Position numbers and translations under genes: made by a program. DNA of 64,000 nucleotides from Hygrophila difformis (Eukaryota > Streptophyta > Magnoliopsida > Lamiales > Acanthaceae). Position 1 is the stretch's first letter. Every line of letters begins with the position of its first letter. The DNA is taken from assembly GCA_030278955.1 (NCBI GenBank), contig JAOANR010000003.1:61497628-61561627 (forward strand), read 5' to 3'. Below, in pieces: positions 49,215 to 60,429 of this stretch. The notes under the pieces were generated by a model. It searched no databases and had not been told where the DNA came from. It was given only the letters and a program-made list of their open reading frames with translations.

Positions 49215-49790
49215 CCAGGCTCTTTTTAAAAAACTTTCCTTTTTTTTTTAGGTTCCATTCCAATTTTATTACACTTTGCACCCCATCACATGTTTGACTT
49301 GGTTTACCACGTCATTGTATGTGCCTTACCTAAGTACTATATGATATTTACCAGGTTAATGATATGTAGTTTACCACTGTATTAGTATGTGTTTTATCAC
49401 AGCTACCATATATTAGTACTTACTAAGTTACTGATACGTGGTTTACCACAGATACCATATGGTATTTACCAAGTTTTTGGTATGTACTTTACCAAAAATA
49501 CTTTATGGTGTTTACCAAGTTATTCCACATATACCATATGGTATTTACCAAGTCTTGGTATGTGCTTTACCAAAAATATCCATGGTGTTTACCAGGTTAT
49601 TGGTATGCACTTTACCACATATATCTTATGATGTTTACCAAGTTATTCCACATATACCATATGTGCTTTACCAAGTTTTTAGTATGTGATTTACCACGAT
49701 TACCTTATGTGTTTACCAAGTTATTGGTATGTGCTTTACCAAGTTCTTGGTATGTGATTTACCAAGTTATTACATAGGGCCTAAAATACA
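49215..49790. repeat. Tandem array of TTTACCAAGTT/GGTATGTG units
   Basis: More than ten imperfect units of TTTACCA(A/C).., alternating with TTGGTATGTG(C/A)TTTACCA and TATACCATATGG. There is a higher-order period of about 80 bp (TTTACCAAGTTATTCCACATA recurs at 49512 and 49632). TACCAAG and CTTGGTA can pair, so the array can form many hairpins. All three frames stay open and give repetitive peptides, but I regard it as non-coding. The array lies between TTTGGGCCCAGG and ACCGGGCCCTAG, which may be the ends of a small element. Confidence 0.7.
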
Positions 49791-49849
49791 ATATTTGAAA
49801 TTAAGGGGATTTGACTCTCATAATATTTTTCCCATGGGTACCGGGCCCT

Positions 49850-50470
49850 AGTTTTCCCCTCTTTATTAGTACATTCAATAGGAAAATGGTGTTTGTGATA
49901 ACGAAGGTTTTAAATATCGATTTCGGTATCTATATCGGACATATAAATTTAGGAAAATTTTGAAGATATTTGAAATTTCGGGAGAAATTTCGGAGATATT
50001 TGTAATTTTTTGAGAAAACTAATTCGAGTTTCTGAGATGATGAAAATGAAGATATTTCAAAATTCCTCATCTCCGTTGCTATATAAATTAGTAATATGCT
50101 AACAATACTCAGTTAATGATATAATATGCTAGTAATATTATTGATATCATGCACCACTAGTTATGCACCCGCGGTACCCGCGGCTTTCATTACAAAGATA
50201 ATTTAATAAAAAAATAGAAACACAAATAAACGAGAATATTGTATATGGTTATGAAATTTATAAATTGTTAGACACTTACATCTTGAAAAAAAATTACAAA
50301 TTATATAAATTGTTAAACACAAACTCTAGTTATGCATGTATGGTACGCGACGATTTTATTAAAAATAGATAATTTGATTAAAAAAAAATACGAACACAAA
50401 ACAAATGAAGTACTGCAAATATATATGCATTTTCCAAAATAAAAAACTTGATAATTAGAAGTGGACCTAA
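49850..50470. other. AT-rich intergenic with repeat fragments
   Basis: It contains degenerate GAGATATTTG/TTTCGG repeats (about 49920-50070). The block TGCACCCGCGGTACCCGCGG at about 50163 has a relative (CACCCGCAGTATCCGCGG) at about 55648, on the other side of the Copia element. No gene seen. Confidence 0.4.
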
Positions 50471-50475
50471 ATAGG

Positions 50476-50506
50476 TCAGTCCGCGGGCTGACCGCCCGCG
50501 GACTGA
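50476..50506. other. GC-rich perfect hairpin
   Basis: TCAGTCCGCGGGC and GCCCGCGGACTGA form a perfect 13-bp inverted repeat around the 5-nt loop TGACC, in very AT-rich DNA. Its role is unknown. Possibly a transposon-end or terminator-like hairpin. Confidence 0.7.
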
Positions 50507-51099
50507 TCAATTTAGATCCATTGCAATACGCAAATTAATAAATTTATGTCCTATCGAATTTAATAATTGATATAGATAATAATAATATATAATTTGTTTT
50601 TTGATAAATTCAAAAATTTCTTAAGTATAAAAATATAGTTATCAATCCAAAATGAGAGTATATATTAATTAAATAATGATAATAAAATTAAAGTCTACAA
50701 GTAACTAATTGTTATAATTTTATATATATTAATATGTTTGTATCTGTAGTAAGTAAATAAAGGAAACTGGGAAGTGGACAAAGATGCGGTAGAAATTGTG
50801 GATAGAAACGTAATGCATTGAGCAATGAAAGGAAAATTGTAAACTAATCTCACACCACTTCATTAACAATTCATACACATATTTATAGGCCATTAAAGCG
50901 GCCATACATTCGACACATAATGTCCACGTAGTGACTACAAATTACATACGTGGTGTCGACGTAGTGTTGTAACACTCCCCCTTGGCTGCTTTAATACAAA
51001 GAATATGCCTCGTTAAAACCTTACTAGGAAAAAACCCTATGGGAAAAAATCCTAGTGAAGGAAAAAGAGTACAATATTCTTGTATTTATTTTCTCCCCC

Positions 51100-52210
51100 T
51101 GATTTGGACATCACTTTATATCTCGAATCGGCCGCATTCCAATTTTCTTCACAAGCTTCTCGAATGTCGCAGTCGGCAATGCCTTTGTCAACAGATCCGC
51201 TAGATTTTCTTCTGATCGAATTTATTGTACATCAATTTCATCATTCTTTTGAAGATCATGGGTATAGAAATTTTTTGGTGAAATGTGTTTAGTCCTATCT
51301 CCTTTAATATAACCCCCTTTCAATTGGGCTATACAAGCCGAATTATCTTTAAATTAATTGTTGGGGGCATTTTTTGGTTTAGTGACCAAACCACAATTTT
51401 TCAATATATGATTTGTCATTGTCCTCAACCAAATACATTCTCGACTAGTCTCATGGATTACTAATATTTCGGCATGATTTGATGAAGTAGCTGTTAATGT
51501 TTGTTTCATAGATCTCCATGAGATAGCTATTCCACCACACACAAAGATATAGCCTATTTGAGATTTGGCTTTGTGTGGGTCTGATAAATATCCTGCATCG
51601 GCATATCCGATCAACTCATATCGAGAATTCTTTGGATAAAATAATCCGAGGTCAACTGTTCCCTGGAGATAGCGAAATATGTGCTTTATCCCTTTCCAAT
51701 GTCGTTGAGTAGGGCAAGAGCTAAATCTTGCAAGTAAATTAACAGCAAACGCGATATCCGGTCGCATGCTATTTGCAAGATACATTAATGCGCCAATTGC
51801 GCTTAAATATGGCACTTCTGGGCCAAGTTCTTCATTATCTTCTTTTGGCCTAAATGGATCCTTTACAGGATCAAGTGCCCGAACGACCATTGGATTACTT
51901 AATGGATGAGAATAATCCATTCTAAATTGCTTGAATACCTTTTGGGTATAAGTTGATTGATGAACTAATATGCCCTTATCCAAATGCTCAATTTGCAGGC
52001 CAAGGCAAAATTTCATTTTTTCGAAACCTTTGATTTTGAACTCCATTTTAAGATATTCAACTGCCTTTTTCAACTCTTCAGGAGTTCCAGTTAAATTTAA
52101 TCGTCAACATAGACTGCAACAATTACAAATTCCGACCCATTTTTCTTTATAAAAACACAAGGGCATATAGAGTCATTTATATAACTTTCATTTATTAAAC
52201 TTTCGCTGAG
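51100..52210 (-). pseudogene. Copia reverse transcriptase/RNase H, broken
   Basis: The minus strand reads RT sequence up to the catalytic YVDD (about 52110). A small deletion makes a stop right after YVDD. A long frame (52073-51354) then carries KFCLGLQIEHL, YLSAIGALMYLANSMRPDIAFAVNLLARF and the RNase H region with YADAGYLSDPHKAKSQIGYIF. After another frame change it continues to NLADLLTKALP..FEKLVKKIGM near 51100-51200. At least two frameshifts, so it is inactive. Confidence 0.88.
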
Positions 52211-55200
52211 GCTGGTAAATAACGTGCATTTAGATTGCACATAATACCAATATTTTCTTTAACCGACATTCATCAACCGATTTAGGTTTGCAATATAATT
52301 TCATCTGAGTTCTAAATATTTTATTTGTGACAATTGCTTGAGATCTCATTCCTTTTAAGGGCCCTGCTCTTTTTGAGCTATTTGCTCATTTCTAGAGCTT
52401 GTTTCATCAATTTTGTCACTTTATAGAATTTGTAAACCTCGAGGATTTTACCTTTAGAACCAGATGATTTATCGCACTTTTGGCGTGAAAGAAATTTATC
52501 TTTCATATTTGTAATTGGTCCATTTAGGACATACTCGACACCAAGTGATTATCTTGTGCAATAAGCATTTTACTCAGGCTACAAGTTTTCCTTGGGCAAT
52601 GTCGATATGTGGGATTTAATAACCCTTTTAGAGTCACATGATATGTTTGGCAGTGAATTTGCAATTTTTTCGGTTGATCCACATCTCCCCCTAATGTCGG
52701 TAAATAATTTGCAAACCTTATATAAAATCACCAAATTTTGGTACCAAATAATTTATTAATGGTGATTTGTATCCGACATTTATATACCCAATCGTCATTG
52801 GGAGCCCAATTAGGGTGGCATAATGGGGACGTATATCGCGCACCCATATATTTTCAATTATGCATTGGGCTTATATCAATGTTAGGGAAGAGAATTAATG
52901 ACAGTTTGTCGGCTTTATTTACACAAGCGTTGATGTATAGTATGTCCCCGAACTGTTGTAGGTAACTTTGACCTTATCAGTTCAGCGTGCACTTTAGTTA
53001 TTACTTACTTTGGCATATACTTTGGCCAGGCCTGGCTTGCACGCAATTAAAATTCAGTGGCATTATCCAATCTTATTTTCTTTATTGGATGTCATTGTGC
53101 TCACAATTAATTATGTGTGTAGGCAACGCATATAGATTCATTTGAATTTGAATCTTCAATAATTCACCTCAGCATGATGCTTTTAGAATGATGCCTAAGC
53201 CGATCGTGCCAATAAAAGACTTCAGGTCTATCACATAATATGTTTCAGTGACACTCATCTTTAATTTGTATAATACATACAAGATTGCAATTTTCTTGAA
53301 CAATTTTGTTCGCATCATGATTTGAGTAATCAAGAGTCTTATTGCCTCATTCAATGTTTCATAGTGATATCAATTTTTCCCAATATCACTGAAGCTTAGT
53401 AAGCTCTTACAAGATTTTCATAATCATAGTGCATTTTCAAGCACAATTTTTATTCTCCTTCAGGAGGGTGTACAATGACACTTCCAGAGTCTTTTTGAAC
53501 TTCCACTGATTAAATTAGCAGTGGGTTTTTCCCATCTTCAGTTGGGATAATGGCTATTGCATTTTTGTATAACATGCGTAATAGCACTTTCGAAGAGACA
53601 CATATATGTGGCTTTATTTGGCATCCAAATTTATTATAATTTATTTTATTTTTTTTCAATAAGTGTATAATTTATATACACAAAGGGAGATTATAACAGG
53701 GAATAAATACGTGCATTTTCATTTTATTTGGCACTAATATTGTGCTCAATAAATTTATTTAATCTCATGTGCGTGATATCATATTTCACTTCTATTATCA
53801 AGTGGATAATCATGATCAATATACCCGATTGCAAAATCTGGCCTTTAATGTTTACTCTTTTGAGATTAATATAAGCGAGCCAGATGTCCAGTCAGGTTAC
53901 ATTTAAATGTCCAAAGACTTTTTCGATATCACAATAATGTGTATTTCCTAGCATAACGATACTAAACCTCTTTTGGGTTTAACAGGCTTTTTGTCACCAT
54001 ATGGACAATTTATTTAATTTCAGGGAATTTATATTTGCATTATTCGCCAATATGGCTTAACCCTGTTTCAATTTCGATCAGGATTTGGTCAATATTTTGC
54101 CTTTTTGCATAACAATAATCACACCATGGATCATCATATTCAATCATTTTTCCCTTTGGAAAAAACCAATCACTTGTTGGCTTGAATTCATAATTTTTAG
54201 CAATGTTTCATTTCTCAGCCAAGAAAGCCAATATGATCTTCAATGACGGTATAATTTTCCCACATTTTAGTGGATTTTCAATACCCTTTTTCATATATAG
54301 GCGTAATGGTCTTTTTATACCATTTTGAGTATTTCATAATTCATCCGGTTTAACCGGGCACAAATATACCCTCTTTTCGGTTTACTTTCATTTTGGATTT
54401 GGCAGCATTTCATCATCATAAAGACGATTTGATTCGTACCAAAATTTATTTGATTCCAGCCAAATATTAGCCAATAACACAAATTGCTTTCCCAAGCCGA
54501 GTGTGATATTTTTATCACCACAATATTTTTAGGCTCATTAAGGCCAATTTCATTTCCATATCGTTGGCTCAAAATATGGCTATTCGGATAGAACCCAATT
54601 CTGCAAGGTTAGTTAAAATAATAATAATATTGGAAATAATAAATAAAGAAGTATACCTCTGATTTTGGTAGATTTAAATCTTCATTCAACAACACCATAG
54701 ATATTTTGATTCAGTGGAATGGAGGAACACTTGTTGTTCTGGATTCATAATATTTCATTGCTTTATTCGGCCAAGAGAAACATTACGATCATTTTCAGGT
54801 GATCGAATAATATTTTCCACAATTTGGTGGATTTCAAGTATGACATATTGTCACTTTAAAAACTCATCAAAGTGATGGCAAAAATATATAATAGCAGTTA
54901 CTCTGTCGGTATACATGACCAAACTAAAGATCCATTAAATCTGTTGGTATAACCAAACTAAGACCTATGGACCCTGTTGGTATTCATGACCAGGACTAAG
55001 AGCAAGCTTGTTTGGTGCAATTTACTCGATCTTGGCTTATTGCCCTTTTATCGGGGTAATAGTATCTTCTAACTCCATTGAAGCCAGGTGCCTTTTAACG
55101 TCTCGTGCCCAGGACATGTGTTTATCACCAGGAACTTTTAACGGGAGAAATTCCTGCTTTGAGAGATTAGCCATAATTATATTGAAAAGTAACTATAGAA

Positions 55201-55260
55201 AATTATACCTAAGACAGAACCCCGATAGTACTCCGGTAGAGACTTCTCGTGCTGATAACG
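52211..55260 (-). other. Unreadable interior of the Copia element
   Basis: About 3 kb where gag, protease and integrase would be expected. No frame over about 90 codons and no motif that I can identify. Confidence 0.5.
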
Positions 55261-55530
55261 TGTTATAATTTTATATATATTAATATGTTTGTATCTGTAG
55301 TAAGTAAATAAAGGAAACTGGGAAGTGGACAAAGATGCGGTAGAAATTGTGGATAGAAACGTAATGCATTGAGCAATGAAAGGAAAATTGTAAACTAATC
55401 TCACACCACTTCATTAACAATTCATACACATATTTATAGGCCATTAAAGCGGCCATACATTCGACACATAATGTCCACGTAGTGACTACAAATTACATAC
55501 GTGGTGTCGACGTAGTGTTGTAACACTAAT

Positions 55531-56496
55531 AGAATTATCTAACAAAATAAAAATCCAAACAACAAAATAAATACAGATTGTTTCATCAATGTTCGAGCAA
55601 AAATAGAAAATCATAAACATAGTTATAATAAAGTTTCACCCTAGATATACACCCGCAGTATCCGCGGCTTTTATTAAAGAAAATATCATTTATTATAATA
55701 TACATAAAAATAACTATATAGAATATAAAATATTGTAAATGAGTCTCTGTAGCATTACAAATGTACATTTGTTAAATATTCATGTTTCTAACAAAACCAA
55801 TTACTTATCCAAAAAATTAAATCGATTATTTTATGAATTATATAAGCAAAAAGTGGCCAACAAATATTAATCACCCAAAAAAATTATTGAACAAAAAAAT
55901 CAAACAAATTAAGATTTCTTAAATAAAACAAACATCTTATAAATTACTTCCTCTGTCTCACTATTTTTGTTACGGACCCACCCAGCACGTATGCCGATAC
56001 ACATTTTTAACTGTTAATAACTTAAATTGTGTACAATGAAAAGTTATAAAAAGTTAATTGTCTAAAACTACAAGATTAGACGAATCTAACAAGATCTCAA
56101 TTGACTATATTTTTTCTTACATAACTATGATAAAAATTCGAATCAAAGTTAAACAGTGAATAATGCCAAAAAACCATCCGTAACAAATTTGCCGAGACGT
56201 AAGAAGTAATATATTAATCGCCCAATGAAATATTTGAATATAAAGTGTTCAACATGAATATATTTAAATTTAATCTCAACGACATTGAGATAATCTCAAT
56301 CACAGAAGGTACTTTATTTTATCTTATAATATAAGATAATTACTAAAATTTCTATACAAAAATAAGTTGGATATTAGTTCATAAAAAATAGTTAAAAACT
56401 TAAATCAATATTAGTTCGATCATAAATAATACTTCTAAAAACCATATAATCAGGTTTTGAAATAGTTTTAATATATAAACTTTATAATCAAGTTTT
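55531..56496. other. AT-rich intergenic with a Stowaway-like MITE
   Basis: A degraded Stowaway-like MITE lies at about 55946-56212 (ACTTCCTCTGTCTCACTA.. / ..CGTAAGAAGTAATA). A CACCCGCAGTATCCGCGG block sits at about 55648. No gene seen. Confidence 0.5.
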
Positions 56497-57001
56497 CTAT
56501 TTACTTCAAATGTCATCAGTGAGTCCCATTTTCTCTTTGATTTATTCCAAATAACTTTAGTTTGGCATTTGACAATGCTAAGATTTGCATAAAAAGAGCC
56601 ATAAAGTCCTTACATTAAACTAATATTTAAAAATACAAATGCCATATTTTCCCATTAGATTTTAATATCGTTAAGGCTATCAGATGTAGTTAATTCTATA
56701 TGAGACAATTGAAGCAATCATACCATTATGATATTATCGTCACTATTTAAATATTAAATCTTACGACCGAGGGGCGTAACCTGCTCATAACAAGGACTAA
56801 TATATATATATATATATTTCCATATAATTATCTTTATTATACATTCAAAATAAAAAAGAATAATCTATCTAAGTTAACATATGGGATGGGCCCAATTACA
56901 GGTCGTTTTTTGAGTTTTGGGCCACTGTATGCTAATGGGCTTTTCGGGAGCCGACAACTTACATGGAATCGAGCCCAAAATTTTCATATATAGATCCGTT
57001 A
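56497..57001 (+). promoter_or_regulatory. STA1: STA1/PRP6 upstream (promoter) region, copy 2 of a duplicated block
   Basis: About 505 bp directly upstream of the STA1/PRP6 leader, duplicated at 48570-49075. It contains a (TA)n run at about 56801-56817 and conserved GGGCCGAATTACAGG/GGGCCCAATTACAGG and ATGGGC blocks of the kind seen in promoters of housekeeping genes. The match between copies stops at about 57001, roughly 157 bp before the ATG. Confidence 0.6.
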
Positions 57002-57158
57002 CCTGATACCCATCTCTCAGCAGCGTCTCTATTTGTCGCCTCGCCTCCTCTCAACCTCGGATAACCAGAACAACCTCTCCCTATTGCTGCTTTCGCATCT
57101 CGGAGTTCCCCAAATTCAACCCTAATCAACCCTACACGTCCCTTTTTTTCTCGGCGGT
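57002..57158 (+). pseudogene. Remnant of the STA1 ubiquitin-like domain, now 5' leader
   Basis: The sequence from about 57017 reads, with indels and frame changes, like the C-terminal half of the STA1 ubiquitin-like domain: LLLSHLGVP (about 57086-57112), STL, HVP, then LGG next to the ATG. An in-frame TAA at 57123 and frame breaks prevent translation as one protein. Confidence 0.55.
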
Positions 57159-60002
57159 ATGCAAGCTCCCGTCCCACCAAAGCCTAGGTTAGATTTCCTC
57201 AACACAAAGCCCCCGCCCAATTATGTCGCCGGGCTGGGACGTGGTGCCACGGGTTTCACTACCCGGTCTGATATTGGTCCCGCTCGGGCTGCGCCTGACT
57301 TGCCGGATCGATCTGCTGCTGCTGCTATTGGTGCTCCTGCAGGAGCTTCCGGAGGAGTCGGCCGTGGCCGCGGGAAGGGCCCTGGCGAGGAGGATGAGGA
57401 AGAGGAGAATGATGAGAAGGGGTATGATGAGAATCAGAAATTTGATGAGTTTGAGGGAAATGATGCTGGACTATTTGCGTCTGCTGAATACGATGATGAG
57501 GATAAGGAGGCTGATGCAGTATGGGAAGCTATTGATAAGAGGATGGATTCGCGGAGGAAAGATAGGAGGGAGGCCAGGCTTAAGGAGGAGATTGAGAAGT
57601 ATCGAGCATCAAATCCGAAAATAACTGAGCAGTTTGCTGATTTAAAGAGGAAATTATACACTTTGTCCGCCGATGAGTGGGATAGCATACCTGAGATTGG
57701 GGATTACTCTTTGAGGAACAAGAAGAAGAGGTTTGAGAGTTTCGTTCCAGTTCCGGATACCCTTTTGGAAAAGGCTCGGCAGGAGAAAGAGCATGTGAGT
57801 GCTCTGGATCCCAAGAGCCGGGCGGCTGGAGGAACTGAAACCCCATGGGGGCAGACCCCTGTGACGGATTTGACCGCTGTTGGTGAAGGGAGAGGAACTG
57901 TTTTGTCGTTGAAGTTGGATAGGTTATCTGATTCCGTCTCTGGATTGACTGTGGTGGATCCTAAGGGTTACTTGACTGACTTGAAGAGTATGAAGATTAC
58001 TAGTGATGCGGAGGTTTCTGATATCAATAAGGCTAGATTGTTGCTCAAATCTGTCACACAGACGAATCCTAAGCATCCACATGGTTGGATTGCTGCTGCA
58101 AGGCTGGAGGAGGTAGCAGGGAAACCGCAGGTTGCCCAGCAATTGATCAAAAAAGGATGTGAGGAATGCCCAAAGAGTGAGGACGTTTGGTTGGAGGCTT
58201 GTCGTTTGGCGTCCCATGCTGATGCCAAGGCTGTAATTGCAAGGGGTGTTAAGGCAATCCCAAATTCGGTGAAGTTGTGGATGCAAGCGGCAAAGCTTGA
58301 GCAGGATGATGTTAATAAGAGCAGGGTGTTGAGGAAAGGACTTGAGCATATTCCAGATTCAGTGAGGCTTTGGAAGGCAGTTGTCGAGCTTGCCAGTGAG
58401 GAGGATGCCAGACTTCTGCTGCAGAGAGCTGTGGAATGCTGCCCGTTGCATGTGGAATTATGGCTAGCTCTTGCGAGGTTGGAAACTTATGAAAATGCGA
58501 AGAAGGTATTGAATAAAGCTAGGGAGAAGCTTCCAAAGGAACCAGCGATATGGATAACTGCTGCAAAGTTAGAAGAAGCTAATGGGAATACTGCAATGGT
58601 TGGTAAGATAATAGAAAGAGGTATTCGAGCTCTGCAGAGGGAAGGTGTGGAAATTGACAGAGAAATGTGGATGAGAGAGGCCGAGGCAGCTGAAAGAGCT
58701 GGTTCTGTTGCAACTTGTCAGGCTATTATCCACAACACGATCGAGGTTGGAGTTGAGGAAGAAGATAGGAAGAGAACCTGGGTGGCTGATGCTGAGGAGT
58801 GCAAGAAGAGGGGATCAATTGAGACTGCAAGGGCAATTTATGCTCATGCCCTTACTGTGTTCCTGACCAAGAAAAGCATATGGCTTAAAGCAGCTCAGCT
58901 TGAAAAGAGCCATGGTACCAGAGAATCATTGGATGCATTGCTTCGTAAGGCGGTTACATACATTCCTCATGCTGAAGTTTTGTGGCTAATGGGCGCTAAG
59001 GAGAAATGGCTTGCTGGTGATGTGCCTGCTGCTCGAGCAATTCTTCAAGAAGCATATGCTGCAATCCCTAATTCGGAGGAGATTTGGCTTGCTGCATTCA
59101 AACTTGAGTTTGAGAACCAAGAACCTGAAAGAGCTAGAATGCTTCTTGCCAAGGCACGAGAAAGAGGAGGAACCGAAAGAGTTTGGATGAAGTCTGCAAT
59201 TGTTGAGAGGGAATTGGGAAACACCGCAGAGGAAAGGAGGCTGTTGGATGAAGGGCTGAAGCTCTTCCCCTCGTTTTACAAGCTTTGGCTGATGCTTGGG
59301 CAGTTGGAGGAGCGGCTTGGTAACTTGGATCGAGCTAAGGAAGCCTATGAGTTGGGATTGAAGCACTGCCCTAATTGTATTCCTTTGTGGCTCTCACTTG
59401 CTCACCTGGAGGAGAGAGTAAGTGGGCTAAGTAAAGCTCGTGCTGTTCTGACAATGGCCAGAAAGAAGAATCCTCAGAATCCCGAACTCTGGCTTGCTGC
59501 AGTGCGTGCTGAGGCACGACATGGTCACAAGAAGGAAGCTGATATATTGATGGCAAAGGCTTTGCAGGAATGCCCTACTAGTGGTATTCTCTGGGCTGCC
59601 TCCATTGAGATGGTTCCTCGGCCACAACAGAAAACCAAGAGTAGGGATGCATATAAACGATGTGGAGATGATCCTCATGTTCTTGCTGCTGTGGGAAAGA
59701 TATTTTGGCATGACAGAAAAGTTGATAAAGCTAGATCCTGGTTGAACAGAGCTGTTACCCTGGCTCCTGATATTGGGGACTTTTGGGCATTGTACTACAA
59801 ATTTGAACTTCAGCATGGTACTGAAGAGACTCAGATTGATGTACTTAACAGATGTGTTGCAGCTGAGCCAAAGCACGGTGAGAAGTGGCAGACGATATCC
59901 AAAGCTGTGGAGAATTCACATCAGCCTACAGAATTCATTCTGAAGAAGGTGGCTATTGCAATTGGAAAAGAAGACCATGCAGTTGAAAGCAGCCGACAAT
60001 AG
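57159..60002 (+). CDS. STA1: Pre-mRNA splicing factor PRP6 / STABILIZED1 homologue
   Basis: 947 residues in a single exon. The N-terminal PRP1 domain (about 1-150) contains [22 protein letters not shown] and the acidic EEDEEEEN and [16 protein letters not shown] stretches. A long series of HAT/TPR helical repeats (about 290-930) follows. The PRP6 protein is a U4/U6.U5 tri-snRNP component that bridges U5 and U4/U6; in Arabidopsis STA1 is needed for splicing and stability of stress transcripts. The Arabidopsis protein (about 1029 residues) carries an extra N-terminal ubiquitin-like domain of about 85 residues. Here the frame opens at the Met that follows that domain. The twelve codons between an in-frame TAA (57123-57125) and this ATG still resemble the end of the domain (HV..LGG), and decayed matches such as LLLSHLGVP lie further upstream. 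The body is fully intact. Loss of the domain, or a frameshift in this copy, is the likely reading. Confidence 0.93.
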   Translation: MQAPVPPKPRLDFLNTKPPPNYVAGLGRGATGFTTRSDIGPARAAPDLPDRSAAAAIGAPAGASGGVGRGRGKGPGEEDEEEENDEKGYDENQKFDEFEGNDAGLFASAEYDDEDKEADAVWEAIDKRMDSRRKDRREARLKEEIEKYRASNPKITEQFADLKRKLYTLSADEWDSIPEIGDYSLRNKKKRFESFVPVPDTLLEKARQEKEHVSALDPKSRAAGGTETPWGQTPVTDLTAVGEGRGTVLSLKLDRLSDSVSGLTVVDPKGYLTDLKSMKITSDAEVSDINKARLLLKSVTQTNPKHPHGWIAAARLEEVAGKPQVAQQLIKKGCEECPKSEDVWLEACRLASHADAKAVIARGVKAIPNSVKLWMQAAKLEQDDVNKSRVLRKGLEHIPDSVRLWKAVVELASEEDARLLLQRAVECCPLHVELWLALARLETYENAKKVLNKAREKLPKEPAIWITAAKLEEANGNTAMVGKIIERGIRALQREGVEIDREMWMREAEAAERAGSVATCQAIIHNTIEVGVEEEDRKRTWVADAEECKKRGSIETARAIYAHALTVFLTKKSIWLKAAQLEKSHGTRESLDALLRKAVTYIPHAEVLWLMGAKEKWLAGDVPAARAILQEAYAAIPNSEEIWLAAFKLEFENQEPERARMLLAKARERGGTERVWMKSAIVERELGNTAEERRLLDEGLKLFPSFYKLWLMLGQLEERLGNLDRAKEAYELGLKHCPNCIPLWLSLAHLEERVSGLSKARAVLTMARKKNPQNPELWLAAVRAEARHGHKKEADILMAKALQECPTSGILWAASIEMVPRPQQKTKSRDAYKRCGDDPHVLAAVGKIFWHDRKVDKARSWLNRAVTLAPDIGDFWALYYKFELQHGTEETQIDVLNRCVAAEPKHGEKWQTISKAVENSHQPTEFILKKVAIAIGKEDHAVESSRQ

Positions 60003-60429
60003 TGTGTATTGCAATTGGAAAAGATCATGCAGCTGAAAACAGCAGTCAGCAGACAATAGTGTATTCTGTAATTCCATTGTCACTTTGTCACTTTTTTGGT
60101 TTTCATATCAGCTTGAGTAGTTTATGTGAGTTTCTACTTTATTACATGTCCAGATTACTATAGACTTCTTGTTGGAGGACTGAATATGCTTTTAGTTTAT
60201 TGATATTAGTGGCAATGATAATACTTTGGCTGATGATATCCAATTCTTTGGTTTATTAATGTGGGATTGAGCTTCAATTTTTTATTTTTTTTTAATTTTT
60301 TTAAAATCAAGTTGGACCTGAACCCGAAACAAATTGGTTCGTTGAAAGCTCTCTGTAGCTGATGCATTTATTTGGTTCCTTATGTGATTGATGAATTGTT
60401 ATGGGCTCAGTGATTGGTATGATTTACAG
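60003..60429 (+). other. STA1 3' UTR and spacer
   Basis: The region begins with a near-repeat of the last coding bases (GCAATTGGAAAAGA..CATGCAG..GAAA at 59956 and 60009), an imperfect tandem duplication of about 50 bp across the stop codon. No gene seen in the rest. Confidence 0.5.

Larger units (their letters stand above)
50710..55525 (-). mobile_element. Copia LTR retrotransposon, 4.8 kb, identical LTRs, decayed interior
   Basis: The LTRs at 50710-50974 and 55261-55525 (265 bp each) look identical. They begin TGTTATAA and end GTAACA. The 5-bp target duplication CTAAT is at 50705-50709 and 55526-55530. A polypurine tract AAGGGGGAG (minus strand, about 50975-50984) touches the left LTR, so the element runs on the minus strand. 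The start of the interior reads CGTTATCAGCACGAG next to the right LTR, a likely primer site. Inside, only the RT/RNase H end is recognisable (51100-52200). gag, protease and integrase are not readable. Identical LTRs mean a recent insertion, yet the interior is full of stops. Confidence 0.92.

Noticed and set aside
49389..49777. Three overlapping repetitive peptides (YGIYQV, FTKxxW units)
   Set aside because: All three frames of a tandem DNA repeat are open. There is no start context and no sign of selection on one frame.
49215..49790. CRISPR-like array
   Set aside because: Repeats are imperfect with no unique spacers of constant length, and this is a plant nuclear sequence.
48570..57001. 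The 505-bp direct repeats as LTRs of an 8-kb element
   Set aside because: They lack TG..CA ends and target duplications, and copy 2 continues directly into a gene leader. The real LTRs lie inside the interval at 50710 and 55261.
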